A stretch of 64,000 nt of DNA from Sporomusa acidovorans (GCF_900101845.1 NZ_FNAM01000001.1:357003-421002); one strand, 5' to 3'; shown: positions 35,528 to 44,013, numbered from the stretch's first letter. Numbers and translations: made by a program. Notes: generated by a model not told the origin, from the sequence alone.

Positions 35528-36738
35528 TCACCCCCTAATGGTACTGCCGTACCAGGAACAACTATTTGACCGCAAACAGCTGCTTCGGCAGCAGCACGGG
35601 GTGATGCCAAATAAAGCTTGGCTTCTTTGGCACCCATCCGTCCGGGAAAATTGCGATTCGTGGTGGCAACAACGACATCGTCGGCGGTAACAATCCCCAT
35701 ATGCCCACCATAGCAAGGGCCGCAGCCCGGATTCATCACCGTTACTCCCGCGGCCCGCATAATGCGTGTCAATCCTTCTTTTTCCATAGTTTCAGCTACC
35801 TTATTGGAAGCCGGCAGCACAATACAGGTAACTTGCGGATGTACCTTGGCCCGGCTAAAAACCTTGGCCGCGGCCCGCATATCGCTTATCCGTCCGTTAG
35901 TGCAACTGCCGATGACTACCTGATTGACCGCCGTATGCAAAGCTTTGGCAATCGGTTTAACATTTCCCGGCGAAGATGGGCAGGCCATAACCGGTACCAG
36001 CTTATTTACTTCGATAAGATGACATTCCCTTACTGAACCTACCTCATCATTTTCCGAAAAATAACTGAGCATGGCCCCCATTTCTATTGCCATATTGCTA
36101 ATTGTCATTTTTTCCTCAATGTCAGCCTGTTTTACCCAGCTGCCGGCAAAGATGATACCCTGGTCAGTAAAGCCGTCCGTACCAAACTTGCCAATAAGAT
36201 ACAGGATAATATCTTTGGCATAAACGCCCGGCGATGTCTCGCCTTCCAGCCGTATCAACTGAACCGGCGGCACTTCGATATCAAGCGTGCCGGTAGCCAT
36301 GGCGGCTGCTATTTCCGTCGAACCAACGCCAAATGCCAGGACTCCATAGGCACCTGCAGTACAAGTATGCGAATCCGCCCCGATCAGCACTGCTCCCCTG
36401 GTTAAACCGCCTTGTTCGGCTATTAGCTGGTGAATAACACCTTCGCCCTTACCGTAGCAGCGTACATGATACTTATCGGCAAAGGCCAGTAACTGGCGAT
36501 GATTTTGACGCGCGGGGATAGAAGGGGCCGGGAAAATATGATCAATTACCAGCATAACTTTTTTCTCATCAAATACCTTATCTACGCCAATTTTCTCAAA
36601 TTGACTAATAGCCATTGGCGCTGTAACATCGTGGGCGGCGGCCAAGTCGATATGAATGGTAATATCCTGGCCTACCTGTACAGTGTCCACACCGGCCGCC
36701 CGTGCTAAATGCCTTTCAATTTCATTCAATGCTCCCAC
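35524..36738 (-). CDS. dmdA: 2,3-dimethylmaleate hydratase large subunit
   Basis: DmdA is the [4Fe-4S] catalytic subunit of the hydratase. The 404-residue LeuC-like protein has IGADSHTCTAGAYG, then VIGSCTNGR and NPGCGPCYGGH, whose three Cys bind the cluster, and a C-terminal NRNFPGRMG. The start is GTG 36738 or TTG 36729; both follow AAGGGG in the same region. It comes five bases after hmd and is coupled to dmdB. Confidence 0.93.
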   Translation of the reverse strand: MGALNEIERHLARAAGVDTVQVGQDITIHIDLAAAHDVTAPMAISQFEKIGVDKVFDEKKVMLVIDHIFPAPSIPARQNHRQLLAFADKYHVRCYGKGEGVIHQLIAEQGGLTRGAVLIGADSHTCTAGAYGVLAFGVGSTEIAAAMATGTLDIEVPPVQLIRLEGETSPGVYAKDIILYLIGKFGTDGFTDQGIIFAGSWVKQADIEEKMTISNMAIEMGAMLSYFSENDEVGSVRECHLIEVNKLVPVMACPSSPGNVKPIAKALHTAVNQVVIGSCTNGRISDMRAAAKVFSRAKVHPQVTCIVLPASNKVAETMEKEGLTRIMRAAGVTVMNPGCGPCYGGHMGIVTADDVVVATTNRNFPGRMGAKEAKLYLASPRAAAEAAVCGQIVVPGTAVPLGGE

Positions 36739-36743
36739 CCCTT

Positions 36744-38159
36744 CTAGTCGACAACGTCAATATTAAGTTTCCGGGCTATCGACTTAGCTTCGTCAATAGA
36801 ACAGGAAGCGCTGCGCAGAACCAACCTGCCGCCGCCCCGGTTCAAAGCCTCCACAAAAGCATCCTTTTCACTGGCAAAAACAGTAATGCGCTGCAGTTGA
36901 TATTCCTTAACCTCACTGATTTCGATCTTGAGCTTCCGCTCTTTAACCTTATCCATAATACACCGATATAAATTGGCATTGTCCGTTCCGGCACCGTATA
37001 TTGCCGCCATAAGGATTCCCGGCACGTTTATACCGCGGCGGGCAAATAATTCCGGGTACAGTTCAATCTTTACACCGGTAATTTCTCCTTTAACCAGTTC
37101 ATGCGCTATACGCGCCGTATTGGTTGGCGAGCCTACCGCCTGGCTGCTGCCGCCGACAACGGCATCGCCGAACGGCTTCACTATGGAATTGGCCTTTAAA
37201 GCTAAATCTTGCGCTTCTGCCGTAGCTTCGGCAATGGTTGCTTTTATTTGGGCTGCTTCCTTAGCCTTTACTTGCTCTGAAACATAATCCTCAACAGACT
37301 CATTTGTTCTGAAGAAAGGCTCCATATATTTAATAACAACCGGAACTATATATTTTGCGGATTCGGGATGTACCGCTACCGCCATAGATACCATGACGTC
37401 CACTGGTACATTTACAGGTATCGATGTTTTTACCGCCAGTTTTGCTGCCAAGTTGCCATTCAAAATTGCGCCGCCAATGTGCGTTGCACATAAACCGGCA
37501 ACCATAACCCTTGGTGTGCAGGGGACCGCTACTGTCGGCGATAATGCCAGGACGATTGCTTTGCCAACCTGTTCGGGGGTGCCGCCAAACATCTCGGCCA
37601 TCACGCCTGCCGTAGCCGCCGAACCGGCGCCAAACCCCTCCAGGTTGCAACCGGTACTAGTTTTGCCTACCCGGAAAATGGTCCCTATTTTTAGCATAAG
37701 TGCTGTTAAACAAGCTACCGTTTCTCGACTATCTATGGTTTCAAGCATCGCCCGGACCAACCCGGAATAAGGGCAAGAATCGCCGGTACCGGCGCACGGC
37801 TGCAGACCTACACAATGATTTCCCACCTGCGCTGCCAGGGTATAGCTGAGCGCTCTGTTGATAAAGGGATCCTCATTTAATTTGATATCCCCTTCGGCAA
37901 GCTCTTGCCCTACCCGCCCGAGAAGAAAACTATCACCCCGCGTAGCACCTACCTCGACAGCATACAGGTTATGGCTGAATACAGACATGATTGCTGACAA
38001 TACTTCTTCTCTGGTCATTTTGTTCACTACAACTGCCTCAGCAATGACAACCTCACTAACACGCATATTGAGTTCACTGGCTAAGTCAATACATTGTCCA
38101 AGAGTAAACCCGCCGAGCGGATAACCTTTTTGCCGGGCTAAATTGATCAATTTCTCCAT
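36744..38159 (-). CDS. hmd: 2-(hydroxymethyl)glutarate dehydratase
   Basis: Hmd removes water from (S)-2-(hydroxymethyl)glutarate to give 2-methyleneglutarate. The 471-residue protein resembles the alpha part of bacterial iron-sulfur L-serine dehydratase. It has the conserved CAGTGDSCPYSGLVRAM block and further Cys at GNHCVG, STGCNLEGFGAG and SASCS, which can supply ligands for a [4Fe-4S] cluster. The E. barkeri enzyme is described as related to serine dehydratases with this cluster. The C-terminal third is an added ACT-like region. The gene lies between hgd and dmdA. Confidence 0.9.
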   Translation of the reverse strand: MEKLINLARQKGYPLGGFTLGQCIDLASELNMRVSEVVIAEAVVVNKMTREEVLSAIMSVFSHNLYAVEVGATRGDSFLLGRVGQELAEGDIKLNEDPFINRALSYTLAAQVGNHCVGLQPCAGTGDSCPYSGLVRAMLETIDSRETVACLTALMLKIGTIFRVGKTSTGCNLEGFGAGSAATAGVMAEMFGGTPEQVGKAIVLALSPTVAVPCTPRVMVAGLCATHIGGAILNGNLAAKLAVKTSIPVNVPVDVMVSMAVAVHPESAKYIVPVVIKYMEPFFRTNESVEDYVSEQVKAKEAAQIKATIAEATAEAQDLALKANSIVKPFGDAVVGGSSQAVGSPTNTARIAHELVKGEITGVKIELYPELFARRGINVPGILMAAIYGAGTDNANLYRCIMDKVKERKLKIEISEVKEYQLQRITVFASEKDAFVEALNRGGGRLVLRSASCSIDEAKSIARKLNIDVVD

Positions 38160-38204
38160 ATTGCAGCCTCCTAACTTCGCTAGTACTTTGCAAAACCGTT
38201 TGCT

Positions 38205-38234
38205 GCGCTTGATTGCAGATGAAGAATCAAGCGC
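38205..38234. repeat. Intercistronic hairpin between hgd and hmd
   Basis: A perfect ten-pair stem (GCGCTTGATT/AATCAAGCGC) with a ten-base loop occupies the 104-base gap. There is no T run on the minus strand, as for the other internal hairpins of the operon. Confidence 0.55.
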
Positions 38235-38263
38235 ACCCCGGGTTCGTATGCCTAGTCTGGCGC

Positions 38264-39160
38264 CTACTTCTTTTCCCTTACTTTAATTCCGGCCAATTCT
38301 TCATTGATGGTGATAACCGCCGCTATGTCTTTTTGCCCAAGCCCTTTTGCCCTGGCGGTTTCATAGATTTGCTGGGCAAAATTAGCCATTCCCAGCGGGA
38401 TGCCCAATTCCTTCGCGGTTTGTACGGCCATCTCCAGATCTTTGTACTGAAGATTAATGGTAAATCCCGGCTCAAAATTGCCTTTAAGTACAAAATTGGG
38501 CAATTTTGCTGCCAATGCATAACTGCGGCCCGAACTGCTGCCGATAATTTCAAGCAGCACTTCCGGGTCAAGCCCCGCTTTTACACCCAGCGTCATCGCT
38601 TCCGCGACTGCTGCCATATTTACACCTAACAGCAAATTGTTAACAAGTTTAACGGCATCACCCGACCCTACCGGTCCGGCGTGATAAACCTTTTTACCAA
38701 TTGCCTGCAACACCGGTTGGCATTGATCAATAACCCTTTTGTCGCCACCGACCATAATTGTAAGGGTACCGGCGGCAGCACCGGCTACGCCGCCGCTTAC
38801 CGGTGCGTCAAGATACCCCACACCTTTGGCGGCTGCCAGTGCAGCCATCTTTTTCGTATGACCCGGCGTAACACTGCTCAGGTCAATAAAGACTTGTCCC
38901 GGATGACTTCCTGCCAACAGCCCCTCTTTACCACTGACCACTTCTTCAACGATCGTACTATTGGGCAGTGAAATCATAACCATATCACTATTCTGTGCTA
39001 CCTGCCGCGGTCCAGCAGCAGCTATTGCGCCTTGCTCCTTCATAGCTTCAACAGCGGCGGCGCCTATATCATATACAGTTAAAGAATAGCCTGCTTGTAA
39101 GATGTTACTGGCCATTGGCCGGCCCATCGCGCCCAGTCCGACAAATCCAACTTTTAGCAT
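38264..39160 (-). CDS. hgd: 2-(hydroxymethyl)glutarate dehydrogenase
   Basis: Hgd reduces (S)-2-formylglutarate to (S)-2-(hydroxymethyl)glutarate with NADH. The 298-residue protein is a beta-hydroxyacid dehydrogenase: GFVGLGAMGRPMA nucleotide-binding start, the substrate-binding DAPVSGGVAGA block and the catalytic Lys in GSGDAVKLVNN. It is a paralogue of the tartronate semialdehyde reductase at 48.7-49.6 kb. Operon context between ena and hmd assigns the substrate. Confidence 0.93.
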   Translation of the reverse strand: MLKVGFVGLGAMGRPMASNILQAGYSLTVYDIGAAAVEAMKEQGAIAAAGPRQVAQNSDMVMISLPNSTIVEEVVSGKEGLLAGSHPGQVFIDLSSVTPGHTKKMAALAAAKGVGYLDAPVSGGVAGAAAGTLTIMVGGDKRVIDQCQPVLQAIGKKVYHAGPVGSGDAVKLVNNLLLGVNMAAVAEAMTLGVKAGLDPEVLLEIIGSSSGRSYALAAKLPNFVLKGNFEPGFTINLQYKDLEMAVQTAKELGIPLGMANFAQQIYETARAKGLGQKDIAAVITINEELAGIKVREKK

Positions 39161-39195
39161 AAGGTACCCCCATCAAATAGAAATAAGTACATGAA

Positions 39196-39774
39196 TCAGC
39201 GCAGCCCGTCTTCACATTTAGCTTCTTCTTTTTTCAAGCCGCCAACGCGTGCCAGCGGACGTCCACCGCTTGTAACAACAACAGCCAAGGCAATTTCATT
39301 AGCACGCGGCCCATCCGCAACCCTAACCTCCATGGCATCAAAATGGCTGCGCACAAAAGCAGCGTCTTTATAGCCAAGCGGCACATCAAGAGCGGTACCA
39401 ACACCACCGACTTTTTTAGCGGAAGGGATAAGTGCTTTGCCGCCGCCAATATTGTCCCGCATGGGTTTGCCAAGTTTGGGATGCATTAAAGCTGCAGCAT
39501 GTTCCAACTCACCATTTTCACCAACAATTACGCCTTTACCGTAACTTTCAACTTCGTTCGGAGCAATCCCCAGGGCAGCGACAGCTTTCTTAGTAAGCAT
39601 GTCACCAAGCTCAACACTGGCGTCGATAAGCGGGGTGAGATCTTCAACATATTTGCCGGCAAACGGATTTTCAAAAACAGCAACTGCGGCTGCCTTGCGT
39701 AATGGTTTTGGCAAAGGTTGAGCCATTTCCGTTTTTACTTCTTCCACAATCGTTACGATCTTGCGAATTTTCAT
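39196..39774 (-). CDS. Amino acid synthesis family protein (DUF1185), role unknown
   Basis: This protein of 192 residues starts at ATG 39774 with GGAGG upstream (an in-frame ATG at 39816 is less likely). It matches the amino acid synthesis/DUF1185 family: the MKIRKIVTIVEE start, then FENPFAGKYVEDL and the VTSGGRPLARVGG tail. The family tends to lie beside amidohydrolases and catabolic genes and has no firm biochemical role known to me. All pathway steps established in E. barkeri are covered by other genes here, so it is an accessory: perhaps an isomerase, a hydrolase for a side product or a partner of enamidase. Confidence 0.8.
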   Translation of the reverse strand: MKIRKIVTIVEEVKTEMAQPLPKPLRKAAAVAVFENPFAGKYVEDLTPLIDASVELGDMLTKKAVAALGIAPNEVESYGKGVIVGENGELEHAAALMHPKLGKPMRDNIGGGKALIPSAKKVGGVGTALDVPLGYKDAAFVRSHFDAMEVRVADGPRANEIALAVVVTSGGRPLARVGGLKKEEAKCEDGLR

Positions 39775-39838
39775 TGTAAAACCTCCAATTAGTTTATTAA
39801 ATTTATGGTTTTGCATTTCCGTACTGTTTTTAGCTATT

Positions 39839-41005
39839 TTACAGTACCGTTACCTTACGCTCGGCCGGAGGTGTGTTACGGCTTTTAGCAAACATAATTT
39901 TTCCATCAATCAGTACCATCGAGATTCCCAGCAGGTCACCCGCTTCGAGCGCCTCAAGCGCATTACCGCCGACTGAGCCCATCGGCTTATCGGCAATAAC
40001 CAAATCTGCTTCTTTGCCTACGGCAATCAGGCCGGTATTCAAACCAAAAGTCTTAGCGGTATTGCCGGTTGCCATGGCGATTGCCTGTACTGCCGGAATT
40101 CCGGATACACCCGCAATCTGAGCGATATTTCTGACGATGCCAAGGGGAATAACCCCTGTTCCGGAAGGCGCATCATTGCCAAAAATCACGCGGTTTAATT
40201 GTTTTTTCGCAGCAAGCTTTTTCACCACCATATCGGCAATCTTGCTATTACCGCATTGAACAATTTCCAGCGTTAGATTGGTTTCGTTGATAAGTTTATC
40301 AATTTCCGCGGGAGAAATAGCGGTAGGTCCGCCATTTACGTGGGAAACAACATCCGGGTTAACTTTCATTACGTCATCTGCTGTTACGGTCGAACTTCCC
40401 GGAATAGAAGTTCCCCCGGTATGCATGGCAACTTTCATGCCGTGCTTCTGAGCTAATTTAACCATCGGCGCAGCTTCTGCCGGTTTTTTAACTGCTCCCA
40501 GGCCAACTTCGCCTACAAGCCATACACCGGCTGCCGCCATTTCCACAAAATCCGCTTCCGTGAGCCCTTTTTCCAGGATAACAGCCCCCCCATGCAACTT
40601 GACTCCGGCCGGTCTTGCGTTAGCAAACGATTTATGGGCCAAAATGGCTAAAGCCTTTACCCCCGCCGGATCTTTTGGCCTGCCGGGAGTATGACATTCG
40701 CCGGCTGAAATCATGCTTGTCACGCCGCCATGTAATGCACTGCCGATATAATCGAGCATGTTTTGACGGGGTGTAAAATCACCAATAACCGGGTGAACAT
40801 GAGAGTCAATAAACCCCGGCATTACTGCCATACCGCCAACATCAATTTTCTTAACGTCTTTTTCACCGTTAACCTGATCCAGCAGCGTTTTATCGCCAAT
40901 TGCCGCAATTTTACCATCTTGAATAAGAATGGTATCTCCTTTTAAAATGGGATTATTGATGTCCCCTGATACAAGGATACCAATGTTGGTTACTACGGTT
41001 GCCAT
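39839..41005 (-). CDS. ena: Enamidase
   Basis: Ena hydrolyses both the enamide and amide functions of 1,4,5,6-tetrahydro-6-oxonicotinate to give ammonia and (S)-2-formylglutarate. The 388-residue amidohydrolase has the metal ligands in DSHVHP (about residue 67), a bridging Glu in GEVGLG, His in AMHTGG and SHVNGG, and the catalytic Asp in GNDAPSG. The length matches the E. barkeri Fe-Zn enzyme. It is the first gene of the operon; a sigma-54 promoter lies about 90 bases upstream. Confidence 0.94.
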   Translation of the reverse strand: MATVVTNIGILVSGDINNPILKGDTILIQDGKIAAIGDKTLLDQVNGEKDVKKIDVGGMAVMPGFIDSHVHPVIGDFTPRQNMLDYIGSALHGGVTSMISAGECHTPGRPKDPAGVKALAILAHKSFANARPAGVKLHGGAVILEKGLTEADFVEMAAAGVWLVGEVGLGAVKKPAEAAPMVKLAQKHGMKVAMHTGGTSIPGSSTVTADDVMKVNPDVVSHVNGGPTAISPAEIDKLINETNLTLEIVQCGNSKIADMVVKKLAAKKQLNRVIFGNDAPSGTGVIPLGIVRNIAQIAGVSGIPAVQAIAMATGNTAKTFGLNTGLIAVGKEADLVIADKPMGSVGGNALEALEAGDLLGISMVLIDGKIMFAKSRNTPPAERKVTVL

Positions 41006-41095
41006 GAAACATCACTCCTTTTATGTTTGGGAAAGCATACACTTTCCTTGCGAATTTAGGTCCAGTTCTCCATATTGACCTGTCATTCTATACTT

Positions 41096-41113
41096 AAGCA
41101 TTTTTCATGCCAA
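41096..41113 (-). promoter_or_regulatory. Sigma-54 (-24/-12) promoter of the nicotinate operon
   Basis: Read on the minus strand, TTGGCATGAAAAATGCTT has GG and GC separated by exactly ten bases, the sigma-54 hallmark. Its start site would lie about 80 bases before ena. A near-identical element precedes the MFS gene at 43.7 kb, and a sigma-54 activator gene is close by. Confidence 0.8.
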
Positions 41114-41220
41114 GTAATAGCGCAATAGACGATTACCGTTTTTTCAATATGCCAAACAGGCTAAAATCGAAGTTTTTGTAAGTAAAAAAATTTTGCTTAC
41201 CATTGCTTTCATTGCCAGCC

Positions 41221-41315
41221 ACATTGCAAAAAAATCTGCAATGTTTTCATAATTGAAAAGGATTCTTTTCAATTATGAAAGATAGTATCGCTTTTGTTAT
41301 ATTTCTGTAACAAAA
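41221..41315. promoter_or_regulatory. Upstream activator region of the nicotinate operon
   Basis: Two 14-base palindromes TTTCA-N4-TGAAA lie at 41245-41258 and 41267-41280, starting 22 bases apart. They are mirror images inside one perfect 16-pair inverted repeat with spacer GATT. They sit about 135-185 bases upstream of the -24/-12 promoter, typical for an enhancer. Flanking them are an eight-pair repeat ACATTGCA/TGCAATGT (41221-41244) and TTTTGTTA/TAACAAAA (41292-41315). The pair of palindromes recurs at 43979-44013. Confidence 0.75.
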
Positions 41316-41409
41316 CATCGTAAATTACCGTAAAAGTATTTCAATTTTGCAATAATTTGAGTTTTTTCTGTCGGTATGCGCAGGTATAGGGTATATCTAA
41401 AAATAAACA

Positions 41410-42078
41410 TTATTTTATACCATAAAATCCTGCCTGCATACAAGAAACCCACAAAATCTCGACAGTCGAAAAGCCGGCTGCCTGTAAAATATTGATATGG
41501 TCTTGAATAGTAATGGGAAAAATCTCAATTCCATAGCGACTTATATGCTTTTCTACGGCAGCAGCATTTTTTCCACTTAACAACTGAGCATTTTTCCAAC
41601 GTTCAAGACCTATTTGTATTCCTTGCTTGCTTATTGGTCTAATTGTTTCAAAGGTAACGTAAACACCGCCTCGCTTCAGCAGCTTATAACAATTGTTTGT
41701 TGCCTTGATCCGCAGCTCATCCTGCAAATAATGATGAGACATAATAGCGGTCACAACATCAAAGCTATCTGGGCAGCATAACTCTTCACTGCCTGCCGGC
41801 ATATATGTGATCTCATAATTCGCCAACTTTTCTTTGGCCATACTTAGCATACTTTCGGCCGGGTCTGCGGCTACAATTTTCATTTTCCCGAAACATTCAA
41901 TCGCTTGTAAAACAAGGGTTCCTGTTCCACAACCGCTATCCAGCCAGGCTTGCGGTTTAGGCACAACTGTTTTAACTAAATCAAGAGTTTCCGTGTGAAA
42001 CAAATGATACCGCGGCAACGTTTTGTGGACGTTTGCGTCATACTCATTTGCTGCCTGAGAAGTCTTATTGTCTCGCAT
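41410..42078 (-). CDS. Class I SAM-dependent methyltransferase
   Basis: The 222-residue protein has the AdoMet-binding motif LDSGCGTGTLV (about residue 46), an acidic motif IVAADPAESML and the motif-IV region DVVTAIMSHHYL. It resembles small-molecule methyltransferases of the UbiE/Tam type; the substrate is unknown. It follows the MFS gene by 111 bases on the same strand, so it is likely co-transcribed from the second sigma-54 promoter. A purine-rich AAGGGGTAG precedes the start codon. Methylation of nicotinate or a pathway by-product is only speculation. Confidence 0.8.
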   Translation of the reverse strand: MRDNKTSQAANEYDANVHKTLPRYHLFHTETLDLVKTVVPKPQAWLDSGCGTGTLVLQAIECFGKMKIVAADPAESMLSMAKEKLANYEITYMPAGSEELCCPDSFDVVTAIMSHHYLQDELRIKATNNCYKLLKRGGVYVTFETIRPISKQGIQIGLERWKNAQLLSGKNAAAVEKHISRYGIEIFPITIQDHINILQAAGFSTVEILWVSCMQAGFYGIK

Positions 42079-42189
42079 ATATAATCTACCCCTTATCAGT
42101 TGACTCCGCCGGCCATTTATCGGCCATCAGCTGCATTACTTTCCCGCCGCCGGCATGATTATTATCAACTATTCAACTTATTCTTTTCT

Positions 42190-43548
42190 TCATTGCAAAC
42201 TTTGTCCCCGCGTTTCCCTGCCCAAAATAGCGACTGCCAGGCAGGCAATGATAAATGCACCGGCAACAATGGCGATTGCGCCGGTAACGCCAACAGCAGT
42301 AAGGGCATAGCCGATGACTAGCGGAGCCAGCATGGAACCCAGTCGCGAACAAGTCGCTGCCATGCTTGTTCCTGTTACTCTTATACCGGTAGGATAAAGC
42401 TCCGGTGTATACGTATAAGTTATCCCCCATACTCCTGACACAAAAAAGGACGTGATTACTCCTAACAGTACAACCTGGCCAATTTCTAAAGCACCATACC
42501 CCAATGCCCAGCCGAACAAGACGGTAGCGATGCCGGCAAACAGCAGGTTAACGGTCAGCAAACGTTTTCTCCCATATTTATCCATGCCGTAAGCGCATAA
42601 AATTTGATTGGGTATATAAGCAAACTGCATGATAACCACATACAGGAACGACTTGACCATACTATGCCCCGCTTTAACCAATAATGAGGGTAACCAGGCA
42701 AAAAGCCCGTAATAGCCGAACATTCCCAAAAACCACAAAGCCCAGAGCATCACTGTCGTTTGCCAGTATCTTTGCGAAAACAACGTTCCCAGCGAACTTT
42801 TTCCTGCTATCGAAACTGCCGCCATATCGGCTTCCGTTACCGGCGGGACCGTATTCGTTTTCGCGACCTCAGTTTCAATCTGCTCAACAATTTCCAAAGC
42901 TTCTTTGTCTCGTCCCTGCAGGGCAAGCCAGCGGGGAGATTCGGGCAAGTGCCGGCGAACAATCCAAATATATAACGCCGGTACAGCTCCGGCAACAAAG
43001 GCCCAGCGCCAACCTTCCTGAACGCCCGGAATAATAAAATAGGAAAGAGCGGCGGCGACCAGCCAGCCAACTGCCCAGAAGGTATTGATTAATCCCTGAA
43101 CTTTTCCCCTGTCCCCCTTGGGAATAAATTCTCCCATCAGCGCAGTAACAACCGGAGTTTCTCCACCAAGTCCCAAACCAACTAAAAACCGAAAACAAAT
43201 TAGTGATGTAAAATCCCAAGCCAAGGCACAGGCTAAGGAGGCAACCGAAAATATCAACATTGTCCATTGGAAAACCGCTTTTCGCCCAAAACGGTCTGCC
43301 GCCGGACCTGAGATAAAAGCGCCAGCCATCATGCCAAACAATCCCGAGCTAAGTAAAACTCCGACTTGAGCGGGGCTTAAATGCCAAGCCTGAATCAAGG
43401 CGGTGGCGATAAAAGTTATCAGACCAACATCAAAGGCGTCAAACGCCCAGGCAAAGCCATTTATGGTTAGTAACTTATAATGAAATCTGGAAAGTGGCAG
43501 CCTATCAAGTTTTGCCGCTACTGTAACCGGTGTTCCAAAATTGTTCAT
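42190..43548 (-). CDS. MFS transporter, paralogue of the operon permease
   Basis: This 452-residue permease has twelve predicted helices. The start GFAWAFDAFDVG and the loop GPAADRFGRKAV match the same acid:proton symporter group as the permease at 25.3-26.7 kb, with many shared segments (LLVKAGHSMV, YTYTPELYPT). Transport of nicotinate or a related acid in either direction is likely. It is driven by its own sigma-54 promoter and shares palindromic upstream sites with the nicotinate operon, so both permeases belong to one regulon. Confidence 0.85.
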   Translation of the reverse strand: MNNFGTPVTVAAKLDRLPLSRFHYKLLTINGFAWAFDAFDVGLITFIATALIQAWHLSPAQVGVLLSSGLFGMMAGAFISGPAADRFGRKAVFQWTMLIFSVASLACALAWDFTSLICFRFLVGLGLGGETPVVTALMGEFIPKGDRGKVQGLINTFWAVGWLVAAALSYFIIPGVQEGWRWAFVAGAVPALYIWIVRRHLPESPRWLALQGRDKEALEIVEQIETEVAKTNTVPPVTEADMAAVSIAGKSSLGTLFSQRYWQTTVMLWALWFLGMFGYYGLFAWLPSLLVKAGHSMVKSFLYVVIMQFAYIPNQILCAYGMDKYGRKRLLTVNLLFAGIATVLFGWALGYGALEIGQVVLLGVITSFFVSGVWGITYTYTPELYPTGIRVTGTSMAATCSRLGSMLAPLVIGYALTAVGVTGAIAIVAGAFIIACLAVAILGRETRGQSLQ

Positions 43549-43740
43549 AATAACACCTCAATCAAGTTTTTACTGAGTTGAATCTCTGTAGAATCCTAAA
43601 CTGCCCAATAGACCCGATGTACTCATTGATTACCAATCATCAGCTACCTATATGAAGCTCATAAAGAATCACTCCTCTTGTATTTTTAGAAAAACTGTTC
43701 GCCTCCTCATAAATTGTCAAGTCTGCTTACCCTAGGGACT

Positions 43741-43758
43741 AAGCATTTATCATGCCAA
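43741..43758 (-). promoter_or_regulatory. Sigma-54 (-24/-12) promoter of the MFS-methyltransferase unit
   Basis: On the minus strand TTGGCATGATAAATGCTT shows GG-N10-GC and differs from the enamidase promoter by one base in 18. Its start site would be about 180 bases before the MFS start codon. The rest of this 526-base intergenic region holds the activator gene's terminator and the palindrome pair. Confidence 0.8.
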
Positions 43759-43927
43759 TAACCCAGAAAAAATTTTTATAAACTTATAATAAACAGCTAG
43801 CTTACAGCAGGAAAATTGTAAAAAAGACCTGGCTTGTACCAAGTCTCGCCGGGTGCCGGCAGAAGCCCCAGGGATTCTTACTTATTATCAGAAAGATTTT
43901 ATATTTGCTGATAATATAAAAAAAATA

Positions 43928-43962
43928 GCGGCGCCGCTAATCCGTATTAGCAAGTGCACCGC
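43928..43962 (-). terminator. Terminator of the sigma-54 activator gene
   Basis: Two stacked stems (GCGGTGC with GCGCCGC, enclosing GCTAAT/ATTAGC) are followed on the minus strand by TA and eight Ts. It lies about 110 bases after the activator stop and isolates the activator from the MFS unit. Confidence 0.75.
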
Positions 43963-43978
43963 CAAAAAATTGTAAACT

Positions 43979-44013
43979 TTTCAATATTGAAATTATTCTT
44001 TTCAAATCTGAAA
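43979..44013. promoter_or_regulatory. Upstream activator sites of the MFS unit
   Basis: Two TTTCA-N4-TGAAA palindromes, at 43979-43992 and 44000-44013, start 21 bases apart. They lie about 225-270 bases upstream of the second sigma-54 promoter. The same motif with nearly the same spacing precedes the nicotinate operon, which points to one binding protein. Confidence 0.75.

Noticed and set aside
35009..36738. Isopropylmalate isomerase (leuCD) for leucine synthesis
   Set aside because: The proteins are in that family, but there are no leuA/leuB genes and they sit between hmd and mgm, which fits dimethylmaleate hydratase.
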